Shown: piece by piece, positions 23,460 through 31,257 of the stretch
Numbering within the stretch: the first letter of the stretch is position 1
How the letters are laid out: every line of letters begins with the position of its first letter
DNA from: SFEB01 sp964612455
GTDB lineage: Bacteria > Bacillota > Clostridia > Christensenellales > CAG-314
NCBI GenBank assembly: GCA_964612455.1
Contig: CAZTCB010000009.1
Span: 1 to 36,583, forward strand
Direction: 5' to 3'
DNA: 36,583 nucleotides
Program-made: the position numbers and the translations under genes
The notes under the pieces: generated by a model
What the model saw: only the letters and a program-made list of their open reading frames with translations
Told to the model about the DNA's origin: nothing
Database searches by the model: none

Positions 23460-24182
23460 ATGAAAAACACGGTAAAAAATACGAAAAAGCCTTTATCAAC
23501 GCGCAAACTCGCAATTTTAGTTTTTAGTATAGCGGTAGAAACCGTTTTTGCTTTATGTTTTATCGTTGCGCCTTTGAGTGCCGCATTTAAAAACGATTTT
23601 AACCCCGAAAGCGTGGTCATCGTGCTGGACGCCGGGCATGGCGGCGTAGACGGCGGCGTAGCGGGGAGCGTTTCGGGTGTTAAAGAGAGTGATTTAAACT
23701 TAAAGACCTGCAAAGTGCTAAAAACATTGCTTGAAGGGCGGGGTGCAAAAGTTGTGATGACGCGCAAGGACGAAAACGGTTTGTACGGAACCGCCACCAA
23801 GGGATTTAAATTGAGGGACATGGAACGGCGCCGCGAGATAATAGTCGCCGCGAGTCCCGACCTCGTGGTGTCTATTCACATGAACAAGTTTTCGTCATCG
23901 TATCGCAAGGGCGCGCAGGTTTTTTACCAAAAAAACGACCAAAAAAGCAAGGTTTTTGCCGACAGCATACAAAAGACACTCAACGAGTTTAGCGGAAACG
24001 GGTATGCGGCTTTAAGCGGAGATTTTTTTATTTGCCGATGCGCGGACGTGCCGAGCGTGATTGTCGAGTGTGGTTTTTTATCCAATCCGCAAGAGGAGGC
24101 GTTGTTGAATACAGCCGAGTATAGGGAAAAAATCGCAAACGAAATAATGCGAGGAATTTTTTTATATTTGTATTCGGTTTAA
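23460..24182 (+). CDS. N-acetylmuramoyl-L-alanine amidase (Amidase_3, CwlD-like)
   Basis: A zinc amidase cleaving the lactyl-peptide bond of peptidoglycan outside the membrane. The 240-residue protein has a basic N-terminus, one hydrophobic segment (residues ~17-40) that acts as signal anchor, and a single catalytic domain. Zinc ligands and the catalytic Glu are visible: His60 in DAGHGG, Glu76 in KESDLN, His140 in VSIHMN and Glu203 in IVECGFLSN. Length and single-domain plan resemble CwlD, which makes muramic-delta-lactam in spore cortex, but vegetative paralogues look alike, so sporulation cannot be claimed from this gene alone. No ribosome binding site is visible before ATG 23460; a weak TACACT box at 23446-23451 could make this transcript nearly leaderless. 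A weak terminator may lie at 24270-24297. Confidence 0.9.
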   Translation: MKNTVKNTKKPLSTRKLAILVFSIAVETVFALCFIVAPLSAAFKNDFNPESVVIVLDAGHGGVDGGVAGSVSGVKESDLNLKTCKVLKTLLEGRGAKVVMTRKDENGLYGTATKGFKLRDMERRREIIVAASPDLVVSIHMNKFSSSYRKGAQVFYQKNDQKSKVFADSIQKTLNEFSGNGYAALSGDFFICRCADVPSVIVECGFLSNPQEEALLNTAEYREKIANEIMRGIFLYLYSV

Positions 24183-24795
24183 CAAATCAAAATCTGTGCA
24201 GACGTCGGTTTGTTGCGAAAAAAGCTTAACTTATGCACGATAGCGCATTTATTCATATGAACAAATAAGAAAACGGAAGTGTTTTTAACCGTTTTTTACA
24301 ACAAACGGCGAAACCAAACGATTGGCAAAAAGAGAAAGCGTTTGCATTAAAGTAATAATAGGGGACTGTTGAAAAGTAGCCCCCTGTCAAAGTAGAGCAG
24401 AAGGGTTTTAGCGAAAAACTAATAGGGTGTAAAAACCGTCGGTGTTTTTTTCATGCTAAGGGACGACGTTTTTTTAACGATAGTTTTTAACGTTGTTTTT
24501 CGCCCTTGTTGCTGTCAATATGTTAATTAAGGGTAGACGGGTGAGGTTTAATACGGCTTTTGCTCCCTTTTAAAAGACATATCGGTTTTCGCGGGCGGGT
24601 AAATCTCGTTACCGACGCAGAGAAAAAATCTACCGTTAAGCGGCGTCCCGAAAGTATTTGTTCGGTTTCGTAATAAAAATTTGCCGATTTGCCAAACTAA
24701 AACAAGCGCACTTTTGATTTTTTGGCGAAAAAATCCGACGAGTGCAATTATGCTCATACGTGCAAGTAAACAAGCGGCGGCGCAGCAAAATTTTA
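24183..24795. other. Long gene-free stretch with one IS-end-like motif
   Basis: About 610 nt with no convincing gene on either strand and frequent stops. A weak terminator candidate, aaaacgg (24270-24276) with ccgtttt (24289-24295), sits early. At 24360-24384 an imperfect hairpin (aggggac, gccccct) contains ggggactgttgaaaagta, which resembles the terminal sequence of some IS1182-type elements, and the following 24385-24437 continues in a similar style. No transposase or partner inverted repeat was found nearby. The remainder is low-complexity A/T-rich sequence. Confidence 0.4.
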
Positions 24796-24825
24796 TTGAC
24801 AACATTATCGTAAAAACGCTATAAT
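24796..24825 (+). promoter_or_regulatory. Consensus promoter giving a leaderless MGMT transcript
   Basis: Perfect -35 TTGACA (24796-24801) and perfect -10 TATAAT (24820-24825), spaced by 18 nt. The -10 ends 6 nt before the ATG at 24832, so the predicted transcription start falls on or next to the start codon. No ribosome binding site can fit. Confidence 0.85.
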
Positions 24826-24831
24826 ATACCT

Positions 24832-25236
24832 ATGAAAGAAAACGTTAACGATTTGTACGGCGAGGCGGCGTCACCGCAAAAGCGGGAAGTCAAGTCGTTT
24901 TTTAAAAGAGTTTACGAGGTGACCGAGTCCATACCGAGCGGCTGTGTGGCGAGTTACGGTATTGTTGCCGCCGCATGCGGCAGACCTCGTTGCGCGCGAC
25001 AGGTAGGGTGGGCTTTGCACGTCAATCCCCGTCCCGGGAGGATTCCTTGTCACAGGGTGGTTTTTGCCGACGGAAAACTTTCCGAGAGTTTTGCGTTTGG
25101 CGGCGCGGCGGAACAGCGTGCGTTGCTCGAGAGTGAAGGAGTCCTTTTTGACGAGGACGGGAGAGTACAAAGGAAGTTTTTTTGCCGTTTTTCGGACCTT
25201 AAAACTTTTGAAGGTCAATCCTCGTTTTGTTATTGA
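24832..25236 (+). CDS. MGMT-family methylated-DNA cysteine methyltransferase
   Basis: A 134-residue, single-domain relative of Ogt/MGMT, which removes alkyl groups from O6 of guanine by transferring them to a cysteine. The active-site motif IPCHRVV is present with Cys73, so it is not an alkyltransferase-like protein of the Trp type. The recognition helix region (SYGIVAAACGRPRCARQVGWAL) and the later SFAFGG and QRALLESEGV segments are typical. The ribonuclease-like N-terminal domain of full-length Ogt is absent, as in the short MGMT/YbaZ-type proteins, though residues 1-22 form an extra charged extension. The mRNA is predicted to be leaderless. Its stop codon TGA (25234-25236) lies inside the -35 box of the next promoter. 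Confidence 0.88.
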   Translation: MKENVNDLYGEAASPQKREVKSFFKRVYEVTESIPSGCVASYGIVAAACGRPRCARQVGWALHVNPRPGRIPCHRVVFADGKLSESFAFGGAAEQRALLESEGVLFDEDGRVQRKFFCRFSDLKTFEGQSSFCY

Positions 25237-25261
25237 CAACACTCGTTTACTTTGCTATAAT
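25233..25261 (+). promoter_or_regulatory. Consensus promoter giving a leaderless membrane-protein transcript
   Basis: Perfect -35 TTGACA (25233-25238), 17-nt spacer and perfect -10 TATAAT (25256-25261). The predicted start at about 25268 lies 3 nt before ATG 25271. The -35 overlaps the stop codon of the MGMT gene. Confidence 0.85.
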
Positions 25262-25270
25262 GGTCGGGCA

Positions 25271-26074
25271 ATGAGAGCAACGATAAACATAATTTTTTCA
25301 ATCGTCTGCAGCGTTTTGTGCGTTGCGGGTAGCATATATTTTTTAGGCACAGAGTATTTTTTCGTCGGAGGAGCGTTTTTCCTCGGCTTTATCGCCTTTA
25401 TGGTCGTATTTGCGCGAAACTACAAGCAAAAAAAGCTTTACGTCAACCCTTACAACGCGCTCCCGAAAGACGATGCCGCCGCGAGCGAGCGGGACGCCAA
25501 ACAACGCATAAGAAAAAACCTCTTGTCGTACGGGTACGAGTTGCGCGACGGTTTTTACGTCTTGACCAAAAATAAGTATTACGACGTGTATTTTTCGACC
25601 TACGACAAAGACAACGTGATGTCTCGCGTAGACGCGCTGAGCCGTATTCTTAAAAAAGACGGCACGTATCTCGAGGATATGTTAAAACACAGCGGGTACG
25701 TCGACAGACCGATAGACGTCGAAAAACTCCATCAGACGCTTGTCGGCGGGGTGACGAGGTACGACAATGCGCGTTTGTATACTCCGAAAAAGCAGTCTTA
25801 CGTCATATTGGTCGGTTTTTTTAACCACACCGAACCAAAACCGATGTATTCTTTTTGGATGTTGCCGTTTAACAGCGTTCAGTCGGTCGATCAGCTCGAT
25901 TTCGTCGATTTTTCGGCAGAAGACGGCGTTGTTCGTCTCAATACCGGTTCGTTTGAGCGCAATCCGTTGATACGCGAGCAAATCCGAAAAATTTTTAAAG
26001 GCGTCGTAGACTTTGACGGCGAGGTTCCGCCGACGGCGTTGCCCTACGAAACGGACGACTTGGAAGACGACTAA
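25271..26074 (+). CDS. Membrane protein with two N-terminal helices, unknown function
   Basis: A 267-residue protein that I do not recognise. Two hydrophobic helices occupy residues of about 4-24 and 28-48, separated by a short turn (LGTEYF), so both N-terminus and main body should face the cytoplasm. The remaining ~215 residues are soluble and mixed in charge, with many Tyr and Asp; the tail is acidic (DDLEDD). ATG 25271 is chosen because the promoter at 25233-25261 ends just before it and the helices follow at once. An upstream extension in the same frame would overlap the MGMT gene by over 150 nt. The mRNA is predicted leaderless. The next gene has its own promoter, so this one is probably monocistronic. 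Confidence 0.75.
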   Translation: MRATINIIFSIVCSVLCVAGSIYFLGTEYFFVGGAFFLGFIAFMVVFARNYKQKKLYVNPYNALPKDDAAASERDAKQRIRKNLLSYGYELRDGFYVLTKNKYYDVYFSTYDKDNVMSRVDALSRILKKDGTYLEDMLKHSGYVDRPIDVEKLHQTLVGGVTRYDNARLYTPKKQSYVILVGFFNHTEPKPMYSFWMLPFNSVQSVDQLDFVDFSAEDGVVRLNTGSFERNPLIREQIRKIFKGVVDFDGEVPPTALPYETDDLEDD

Positions 26075-26158
26075 AAATCCTAAGGACGGGTGCGCGGCGA
26101 CTCGCAAAAAAAATCGGAAAAATTTTTTAAAAAAGTTTAGTTTTTTACTTAAAAAAGC

Positions 26159-26196
26159 TTGACTTTTGTCGAAAATTGATATATATATATATATAT
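26159..26196 (+). promoter_or_regulatory. Promoter overlapping an (AT)9 microsatellite
   Basis: -35 TTGACT (26159-26164) is followed by a -10-like TATATA at 26182-26187 (17-nt spacer) embedded in nine AT repeats (26179-26196). An alternative reading uses TTGATA (26176-26181) as -35 and TTATAA (26201-26206) as -10, with the repeat forming the spacer. Either way, repeat length would affect the promoter. Confidence 0.55.
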
Positions 26197-26232
26197 TGTG
26201 TTATAAGAAAAAAAATAAAAAGGGGTAATACC

Positions 26233-26586
26233 ATGGAAGGAATGAATAAAACAGTCAAGTGCGAGATTTGTCACAATACGATTGAGATGAAAGCGTTTCA
26301 TATGAGCAAGGCGAAGTATTCTTTTGCTCACAAGGGGTATATTTGCGAAGATTGCCTGAGGCACCAAAAGGAGCACGGCACTTTTGAAGGTCGCGTTCGC
26401 CCCGACGTTAAGGAAGAAGACTATTGCCACGAGTGTCAACGCGATACCGAAAAGGTCGACGAGCAACCTCGCGACGATGCGGATACCGCCGAAAACAACG
26501 CTAAAAAGAAAAAAACCGGCAAGATAACCCTTGCTAAGAAGAAGTACAACGCATCCGGCGACGGAGACGCGAAAGACAATCAATAA
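26233..26586 (+). CDS. Small zinc-ribbon-type protein, 117 aa
   Basis: A 117-residue cytoplasmic protein with three Cys pairs: Cys10/Cys13 (C-E-I-C), Cys38/Cys41 (C-E-D-C) and Cys65/Cys68 (C-H-E-C). The first two pairs likely form a treble-clef or zinc-ribbon site, with several His nearby. The C-terminal 45 residues are highly charged and probably disordered, with a Lys-rich cluster (NNAKKKKTGK) and a polar tail. ATG 26233 follows aggggt by 6 nt; an upstream in-frame extension would translate the AT repeat and is rejected. A terminator follows at 26600-26632. Nucleic acid binding is plausible but not shown. Its promoter contains a microsatellite that could make expression variable. Confidence 0.75.
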   Translation: MEGMNKTVKCEICHNTIEMKAFHMSKAKYSFAHKGYICEDCLRHQKEHGTFEGRVRPDVKEEDYCHECQRDTEKVDEQPRDDADTAENNAKKKKTGKITLAKKKYNASGDGDAKDNQ

Positions 26587-26599
26587 AAGCACTTAAACG

Positions 26600-26632
26600 G
26601 AGCGCAGTTTTTTTAACGTGCGCTCTTTTTTT
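26600..26632 (+). terminator. Terminator of the zinc-ribbon gene
   Basis: gagcgca (26600-26606) pairs with tgcgctc (26619-26625) across a 12-nt loop and is followed by seven T. Confidence 0.8.
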
Positions 26633-26682
26633 GTCTATTTGTCGGCGTTTTCCGTTCGTTTGACGCGAGACGGCAAAAAGAC

Positions 26683-26761
26683 TTGACAAACGCAAAGAAA
26701 AATGGCAAAATAAAAACGATAAAAGGCGAGGTGTTTGTACCCGTCAGATTTTGCGTATAAT
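26683..26761 (+). promoter_or_regulatory. Two candidate promoters of the type IV pilus operon
   Basis: The distal candidate is TTGACA (26683-26688), 17-nt spacer, CAAAAT (26706-26711). The proximal candidate is TTTGTA (26734-26739), 16-nt spacer, perfect TATAAT (26756-26761). The proximal start would lie about 20 nt before the ATG at 26788, directly ahead of aaggagg. Confidence 0.55.
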
Positions 26762-26787
26762 TAATTTTAAAGGAGGTAAACCGACAA

Positions 26788-27291
26788 ATGAATATGTTTT
26801 CAAAGAAAGGCTCTACCCTTTTGGAGTTGTGCATAGTCATGGCGCTGGTATCGATACTCATCGCAGTGACCGTCGGGTTTACCACGGCGGTAAACGGGGT
26901 TACCGCCTCGTCGAGACAAAAGTATTACGTCATCGAGGACTATCTCCTGTGTAAAAAATACGTCGAAAACTGGGTGAATCTTTTTAACGAAGACGGGGTG
27001 ACGTTTGCCGTGACCGAAGAATACTCCGACGAGGAGACGGAGACGTATACGCCGAGCAAACTGACTGCGACCAAAAACGGAAAGGTTTACGAGTTGACGA
27101 GCGAAAAAAACGCCGACGGTACGGTCAGTCTCGTGTTAAATTACGAGCAGTCCGAAAACAAGTCGACGTACGCGAGTAACGTTTTTACGGACGTAAAGTT
27201 TACCAAAGACGCCTCGAACAAATTGATTCGTTGCGAGATGATTTACGAGGGCGGCAGTATGGCTTTCGTCATGGGGGGCGTGGTCAAATGA
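26788..27291 (+). CDS. Type IV prepilin-like protein (pseudopilin 1)
   Basis: A 167-residue prepilin heading the pilus operon. The class III leader is short and basic (MNMFSKKG), cleaved after Gly8, and mature residue 5 is the conserved Glu (Glu13) in STLLELCIVM. The following hydrophobic helix (about residues 9-32) packs in the pilus core; the rest is a polar beta-rich head. It starts at ATG 26788 with aaggagg 11 nt upstream. Its stop overlaps the next prepilin's start (ATGA), so both are translationally coupled. Size and position suggest a minor pilin resembling ComGD or GspH/FimT types. Confidence 0.88.
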   Translation: MNMFSKKGSTLLELCIVMALVSILIAVTVGFTTAVNGVTASSRQKYYVIEDYLLCKKYVENWVNLFNEDGVTFAVTEEYSDEETETYTPSKLTATKNGKVYELTSEKNADGTVSLVLNYEQSENKSTYASNVFTDVKFTKDASNKLIRCEMIYEGGSMAFVMGGVVK

Positions 27292-27719
27292 AAAATTACG
27301 CAAAAAGAGACAATCGGCGTAGGGGTTTTTCGATGCTCGAGGCTGTTATCGCAATGGCTGTCGCGGCGATAGTGACCGCAACGGGTGCGTCGATAATGGC
27401 GTCTTCGCAAAGCAGTATGGTTAATTCGCAGCGCATGGTAGACGCCGCCAACGATATCGCCAATATAACCGAGTGTTTTAAGTGGACGATAGGCGAAAAC
27501 GGTAGCGCGTCGGATTTTAAAAATGCGGTTGAGTTTGCTTTGGGATTGACGGGCGACGATTTTAGCCCGTCGAGCGAAGGGGGACTCGAGTACGGGTTGG
27601 CTCGCGACGGGTACGAAATAACGGTAGTCGTAGACACGGCGGGCAAAAAAGTTTCGTCCAAAGCGGTAGGTGCCGACGGAAAGACGATTTACGAGTTGGA
27701 CTATGACGGGGGCAAGTGA
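27288..27719 (+). CDS. Type IV prepilin-like protein (pseudopilin 2)
   Basis: A 143-residue prepilin. The basic leader (MKNYAKRDNRRRG) is cleaved after Gly13, and mature Glu5 is Glu18 in FSMLEAVIAMAV, followed by the N-terminal helix. The start at ATG 27288 overlaps the previous stop; a longer reading from further upstream would place extra residues before the leader and is unlikely. The stop overlaps the following start (TGATG). The head domain is small and acidic. It is probably a minor pilin that primes assembly together with the neighbouring pilins. Confidence 0.87.
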   Translation: MKNYAKRDNRRRGFSMLEAVIAMAVAAIVTATGASIMASSQSSMVNSQRMVDAANDIANITECFKWTIGENGSASDFKNAVEFALGLTGDDFSPSSEGGLEYGLARDGYEITVVVDTAGKKVSSKAVGADGKTIYELDYDGGK

Positions 27720-27928
27720 TGAAAAATATTTTTAAGAGTAAAAAAGGCGCCGCCATAGAAACTTCGTTGTTGTTTTTGCTCGTGGTTTTTTTGCTGTGCG
27801 CACTCGTGACCACGTATACCGCGTCGGTGAGAAAAAAAGCCAACGGTTTTAAAAACGAAGTGACGGAAAAGTACACCGTGACCGACGATGAAAACGAAGG
27901 GAGCGTTTCCGGCGGACAAAATCAGTGA
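27719..27928 (+). CDS. Very short prepilin-like protein, 69 aa
   Basis: A 69-residue protein with a prepilin-like N-terminus: basic leader MKNIFKSKKG, then AAIETSLLF and a long hydrophobic helix (residues ~15-33). The Glu is at position +4 after the putative Gly10 cleavage site, rather than the usual +5. The remainder is a short charged tail with no globular head. ATG 27719 overlaps the upstream stop by one base; a GTG three bases earlier is possible. It could be a minor pilin reduced to its helix, or a membrane accessory peptide of the pilus machine. Confidence 0.75.
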   Translation: MKNIFKSKKGAAIETSLLFLLVVFLLCALVTTYTASVRKKANGFKNEVTEKYTVTDDENEGSVSGGQNQ

Positions 27929-27961
27929 GTCCGATGAGAAAACGATAGTTAAGGAGAAAAA

Positions 27962-29191
27962 ATGCAGGACATTACGACGATAATATACGCAAATCTTCTC
28001 GATGCGTGCATAGGGTTTTATACCTTGGCGAGTAAAGTCAAAGGTTCGGTCGCGTATGAAAGCGTACCGATAAAGTCTAAAGATTTTTGCGACGATTTTT
28101 TTGCGGAGTTTCGCACTGCCGTCGCAAAATACGGCGAAAAGCATCCGGATCTTCAGTCGGGGCAGACGAGACTCGTGGTCCCCGACAACGTTGTCGCGCA
28201 GGACACGATAAGCGTCCCTACGGTCAAAAAAGCATTGACGGGCAACGCGCTCATGGAAAACCTGCTAAAAGTAAAAACCGAGAGTCTTTATAAAAACCAC
28301 AACGAGCTTAAAATCAACACTTTCGTGGCGTCGCACACCAGACAACTCACGCAGTTTGCCCTTTCGGTCATGCGTAAAGACTGGCACAACGCGTTGACGT
28401 CGGCTTGCAACGACGGCAAAATGCCGTTGAAATCGATAACGACAGCGAGCGCCGCGGCGATAAGCGCGGTGTCGGGGCTGAGACCGAAGTATAAAAACGC
28501 CAATTATCTGTTGTTGGACGTCAAAGAGAGCTATGCAAGATACGTCTTTGGAGTCAAAGAAAGGGCGGCGGGGAGCTTTTTGGTGCCTTTCGGGTACAAA
28601 TCCTTGTCATCCACGCGTATGCCGCAGGAGGACATGCTGTTTAATCACTCGTTGGGCGAGATAGTCGTGTTAAACGCCAAAGAAAAGGCAAAACAAAAAG
28701 CGTTGACCATGATGGGCGCGGACCTTTCGCTCGTAACCGAAAATACGGAGGAAAGCGGACAAAATCCCGACGGTGACGAGTTTGGCACCGAGCCTTTGGC
28801 GACTGCCAACGTGGCGGCACAGACTCAAAATCAAAAGTTTTTCGTCAAAAAGACGGCGAGAAAGTTACCCAAGTTTATGCAGCGTGAAACCCCGGACACG
28901 GCAGACGGGTACGTTTACGAAAACTTCAGGATATTTATCAAGTGGGCGTTGACGCTCATTCAACGAAACAGGGAGATTTTGCAGCAGGGCAAACCCGAGT
29001 TTGTGCTCGTCAACATCCCCGAAAAATACGAAAGCGTGTTTGAAAATGCGAAAAAGGAGTCTCTCGGCACCGCGAGTATCGAATTTGTGGATTTTCAGGC
29101 AAAGACCGAAAAAAATCCGCTGATTACCGACCACCTCGAGCTTTTCGGCTGCGCCGCATTGACGCGCAACAATACTGTTAACGTTTTTTAG
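27962..29191 (+). CDS. PilM-like pilus assembly protein (divergent)
   Basis: A 409-residue cytoplasmic protein in the slot normally held by PilM, the actin-like ATPase that links the pilus motor to its inner membrane platform. The sequence is divergent; the parts that fit an actin-like fold are an N-terminal strand pair (ANLLDACIGFYTL), a central LVVPDN strand and a second-lobe strand (NYLLLDVKESYARYVFGV). I see no clean phosphate-binding motif, so the assignment rests partly on position. Residues of about 245-300 are polar and probably flexible. It starts at ATG 27962 after aaggag. PilN and PilO partners, usually adjacent to pilM, are not evident. Confidence 0.55.
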   Translation: MQDITTIIYANLLDACIGFYTLASKVKGSVAYESVPIKSKDFCDDFFAEFRTAVAKYGEKHPDLQSGQTRLVVPDNVVAQDTISVPTVKKALTGNALMENLLKVKTESLYKNHNELKINTFVASHTRQLTQFALSVMRKDWHNALTSACNDGKMPLKSITTASAAAISAVSGLRPKYKNANYLLLDVKESYARYVFGVKERAAGSFLVPFGYKSLSSTRMPQEDMLFNHSLGEIVVLNAKEKAKQKALTMMGADLSLVTENTEESGQNPDGDEFGTEPLATANVAAQTQNQKFFVKKTARKLPKFMQRETPDTADGYVYENFRIFIKWALTLIQRNREILQQGKPEFVLVNIPEKYESVFENAKKESLGTASIEFVDFQAKTEKNPLITDHLELFGCAALTRNNTVNVF

Positions 29192-29199
29192 GAGAGAGT

Positions 29200-29982
29200 A
29201 TGATTGTCGTATACGTTTTGGCGGGTATAATAGGGCTTTGCGTGGGGAGTTTTTTAAACGTGGTGATATACCGCGTGCCCAACGGCATGAGTATAGCGAC
29301 GCCGCCGTCGCATTGTCCCAAGTGCGGGTACAAACTGAGAGCGATAGACAACGTGCCCGTGCTGTCTTATTTGTTTCTCGGCGGCAAATGCCACAATTGC
29401 AAAGAGCCTATTTCTTTCAGGTACACCGCGGTAGAGCTGTTAAATATGGTTTTGTGGCTGTTGTGCGTGCTTGTTTTTTGGAAAAAAAGCATAGTTTACG
29501 CGTGTATCGCGGCGGTTGCATGTTCCGTATTTGTTTGCATCGCGTTTATCGACCTCGAGCATCAATTGATATTTGACCGTTTTGTCATCGTATTGGCGGT
29601 ACTCGGAGTCGGAGCGATAATATTCGGGAGAGAGGTTTTTCCGTATATGGCGTGGTACGACAACGTTTTGTCGTGCGTCGTCGGCGGCGGAATGTTTTTG
29701 CTCGTATGGTATCTCGGTAAACTTAAGTACAAGAGGGACGCGCTCGGCGGCGGAGATATCAAACTCGTGGCGGCGATGGGGCTTTTGCTCGGTTGGCGCG
29801 CGTTGTTGTTTGCCGTCCTCGCGGCTACGATATCGGGCAGTATAATTTTGCTTATTTTAAAAAAAGTCAGACACGACGACGAGGGACGGGAGTATCCGTT
29901 TGCGCCGTTTCTCACGGCAGGGGCGGTGGCAGCCCTGTTGGTGGGTAATCAAATAGTCACTGCGTATTTGTCGTTGTTTTAA
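29200..29982 (+). CDS. pilD: Prepilin peptidase / N-methyltransferase
   Basis: A 260-residue polytopic membrane aspartic protease that cleaves prepilin leaders after Gly and methylates the new N-terminus. The N-terminal motif GSFLNVVIYRVP is diagnostic. A cytoplasmic zinc site is formed by Cys39/Cys42 (CPKC) and Cys64/Cys67 (CHNC), as in full-length bifunctional enzymes. The two catalytic Asp are in FIDLEHQLI and GGGDIKL, and about seven hydrophobic segments follow. It starts at ATG 29200 with ggagag just upstream, 8 nt after the PilM-like gene. It should process the prepilins at 26788-27928 and at the window end. Confidence 0.95.
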   Translation: MIVVYVLAGIIGLCVGSFLNVVIYRVPNGMSIATPPSHCPKCGYKLRAIDNVPVLSYLFLGGKCHNCKEPISFRYTAVELLNMVLWLLCVLVFWKKSIVYACIAAVACSVFVCIAFIDLEHQLIFDRFVIVLAVLGVGAIIFGREVFPYMAWYDNVLSCVVGGGMFLLVWYLGKLKYKRDALGGGDIKLVAAMGLLLGWRALLFAVLAATISGSIILLILKKVRHDDEGREYPFAPFLTAGAVAALLVGNQIVTAYLSLF

Positions 29983-30017
29983 CGACGAGCGGCGTTTTGC
30001 CGCGAGAGAGGTTTATC

Positions 30018-31226
30018 ATGCGAAAGTACAAATACACGGCAATCAATCTGCAAAAGGAGACTTTTAAGGGTACTTTTATCGCCAAAAACGAAAAAGACCT
30101 TGCGGTTCAGTTGGCAAAGCAGTCGCTGTTTCTCGTTACGGCGACGCCGTACTCCGACGCTACGCCCAACGCGTTTTTTTCGGTGTCGGGTAAAGTCAAA
30201 CTGAGCGAAATCACCGTTTTGTGCAGACAGTTTGCAATAATGCTCAACTCGGGCATACCCATCCTCGGTTGTCTCGAAATACTGAAAACACAGCCTTTTT
30301 CGGGTATGTTGAAAAACATACTTGAAAAAATCTACGAGGACGTCAAGTCGGGACTCATGTTGTCCGAAGCGATAGACAAGCACAAAAAGGTTTTTCCCGA
30401 GTTTTTCCGCAGTATGGTAAAAATCGGCGAAGTCAGCGGCAAAATGGATATGGTGCTCACGTCTCTTGCTGATTATTACGAAAAAGACTCTTCGGTAAAG
30501 AAAAAAGTCAGGAGCGCGTTGGCGTATCCCGTCATGTTGCTTTTCCTTACGATTGCTATCTTCGTACTGATGTTGGTGTTTATCGTGCCGACGTTTCGTA
30601 CCAATCTGAGCGCGCTCGAAGTAGAACCGGAGGGGCTTACTCTCGCCGTGTACAACCTCAGCGACTTTATGGTGGCAAACTGGCTGTATTTGCTCGCAAT
30701 CATCGTGGTCGTCGTCATCGTGCTGTGGGTTGTCGGGCGTACAAAAAAAGGCAGATATTATTACGACTATCTTGCGTTGCATCTGCCGTTGATAAGAAAA
30801 ATAAAAACCGACCTCATCACGGCTCGTTTCGCAAGAGGTTTCGGGCTGTTGCTGTCGAGCGGAATGGACGTAGTGGACGCTTTGCGAAGTATCGCGATAG
30901 TCATAGGCAACAAATGGCTGATAGAAAAGTTTAAAAAGGCGACTGAAGAGGTAGAGCACGGCATGACGCTTACGACGGCGTTTAGGGTGTACAAACTCTT
31001 TCCCGAGATGCTCATTCAGATGATAGCGGTGGGCGAAAAAACCGCCGCGTTGGACGAGGTCTTGGGGAGGACGTGTTCTTTCTTTGACGAGCAGGTAGAT
31101 ACCACGCTCAACTCGATAGTATCTAAAATCCAACCTATCATGCTTTGCATCATGGGCGCGGTGGTGGCGGTGCTGTTTATGGCGGTTTATTCGCCGATGT
31201 TGTCGATGATGACGCAACTCGCGTAA
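30018..31226 (+). CDS. pilC: Type IV pilus inner membrane platform protein
   Basis: A 402-residue GspF/PilC family protein that anchors the assembly ATPase and guides pilin insertion. The start MRKYKYTAIN is typical, and ATG 30018 has gagagagg upstream; an earlier TTG is rejected. There are two repeated T2SSF domains. The first ends near residue 185 with a long hydrophobic segment (PVMLLFLTIAIFVLMLVFIVPTF). The second begins around residue 270 (ARFARGFGLLLSSGMDVVDAL). A final helix sits at the C-terminus (MLCIMGAVVAVLFMAVYSPML). The G-E-x-S-G / G-E-K-T motifs (IGEVSGKMD, VGEKTAALDEVL) mark both repeats. Confidence 0.94.
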   Translation: MRKYKYTAINLQKETFKGTFIAKNEKDLAVQLAKQSLFLVTATPYSDATPNAFFSVSGKVKLSEITVLCRQFAIMLNSGIPILGCLEILKTQPFSGMLKNILEKIYEDVKSGLMLSEAIDKHKKVFPEFFRSMVKIGEVSGKMDMVLTSLADYYEKDSSVKKKVRSALAYPVMLLFLTIAIFVLMLVFIVPTFRTNLSALEVEPEGLTLAVYNLSDFMVANWLYLLAIIVVVVIVLWVVGRTKKGRYYYDYLALHLPLIRKIKTDLITARFARGFGLLLSSGMDVVDALRSIAIVIGNKWLIEKFKKATEEVEHGMTLTTAFRVYKLFPEMLIQMIAVGEKTAALDEVLGRTCSFFDEQVDTTLNSIVSKIQPIMLCIMGAVVAVLFMAVYSPMLSMMTQLA

Positions 31227-31257
31227 TGATTTTTCTCTGGGAGGAGATAAAAGTCGT

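Noticed and set aside
24548..24805. 85-codon minus-strand open frame in the gene-free gap
   Set aside because: Its start lies inside the consensus MGMT promoter, no ribosome binding site precedes it, and the sequence shows no recognisable domain.
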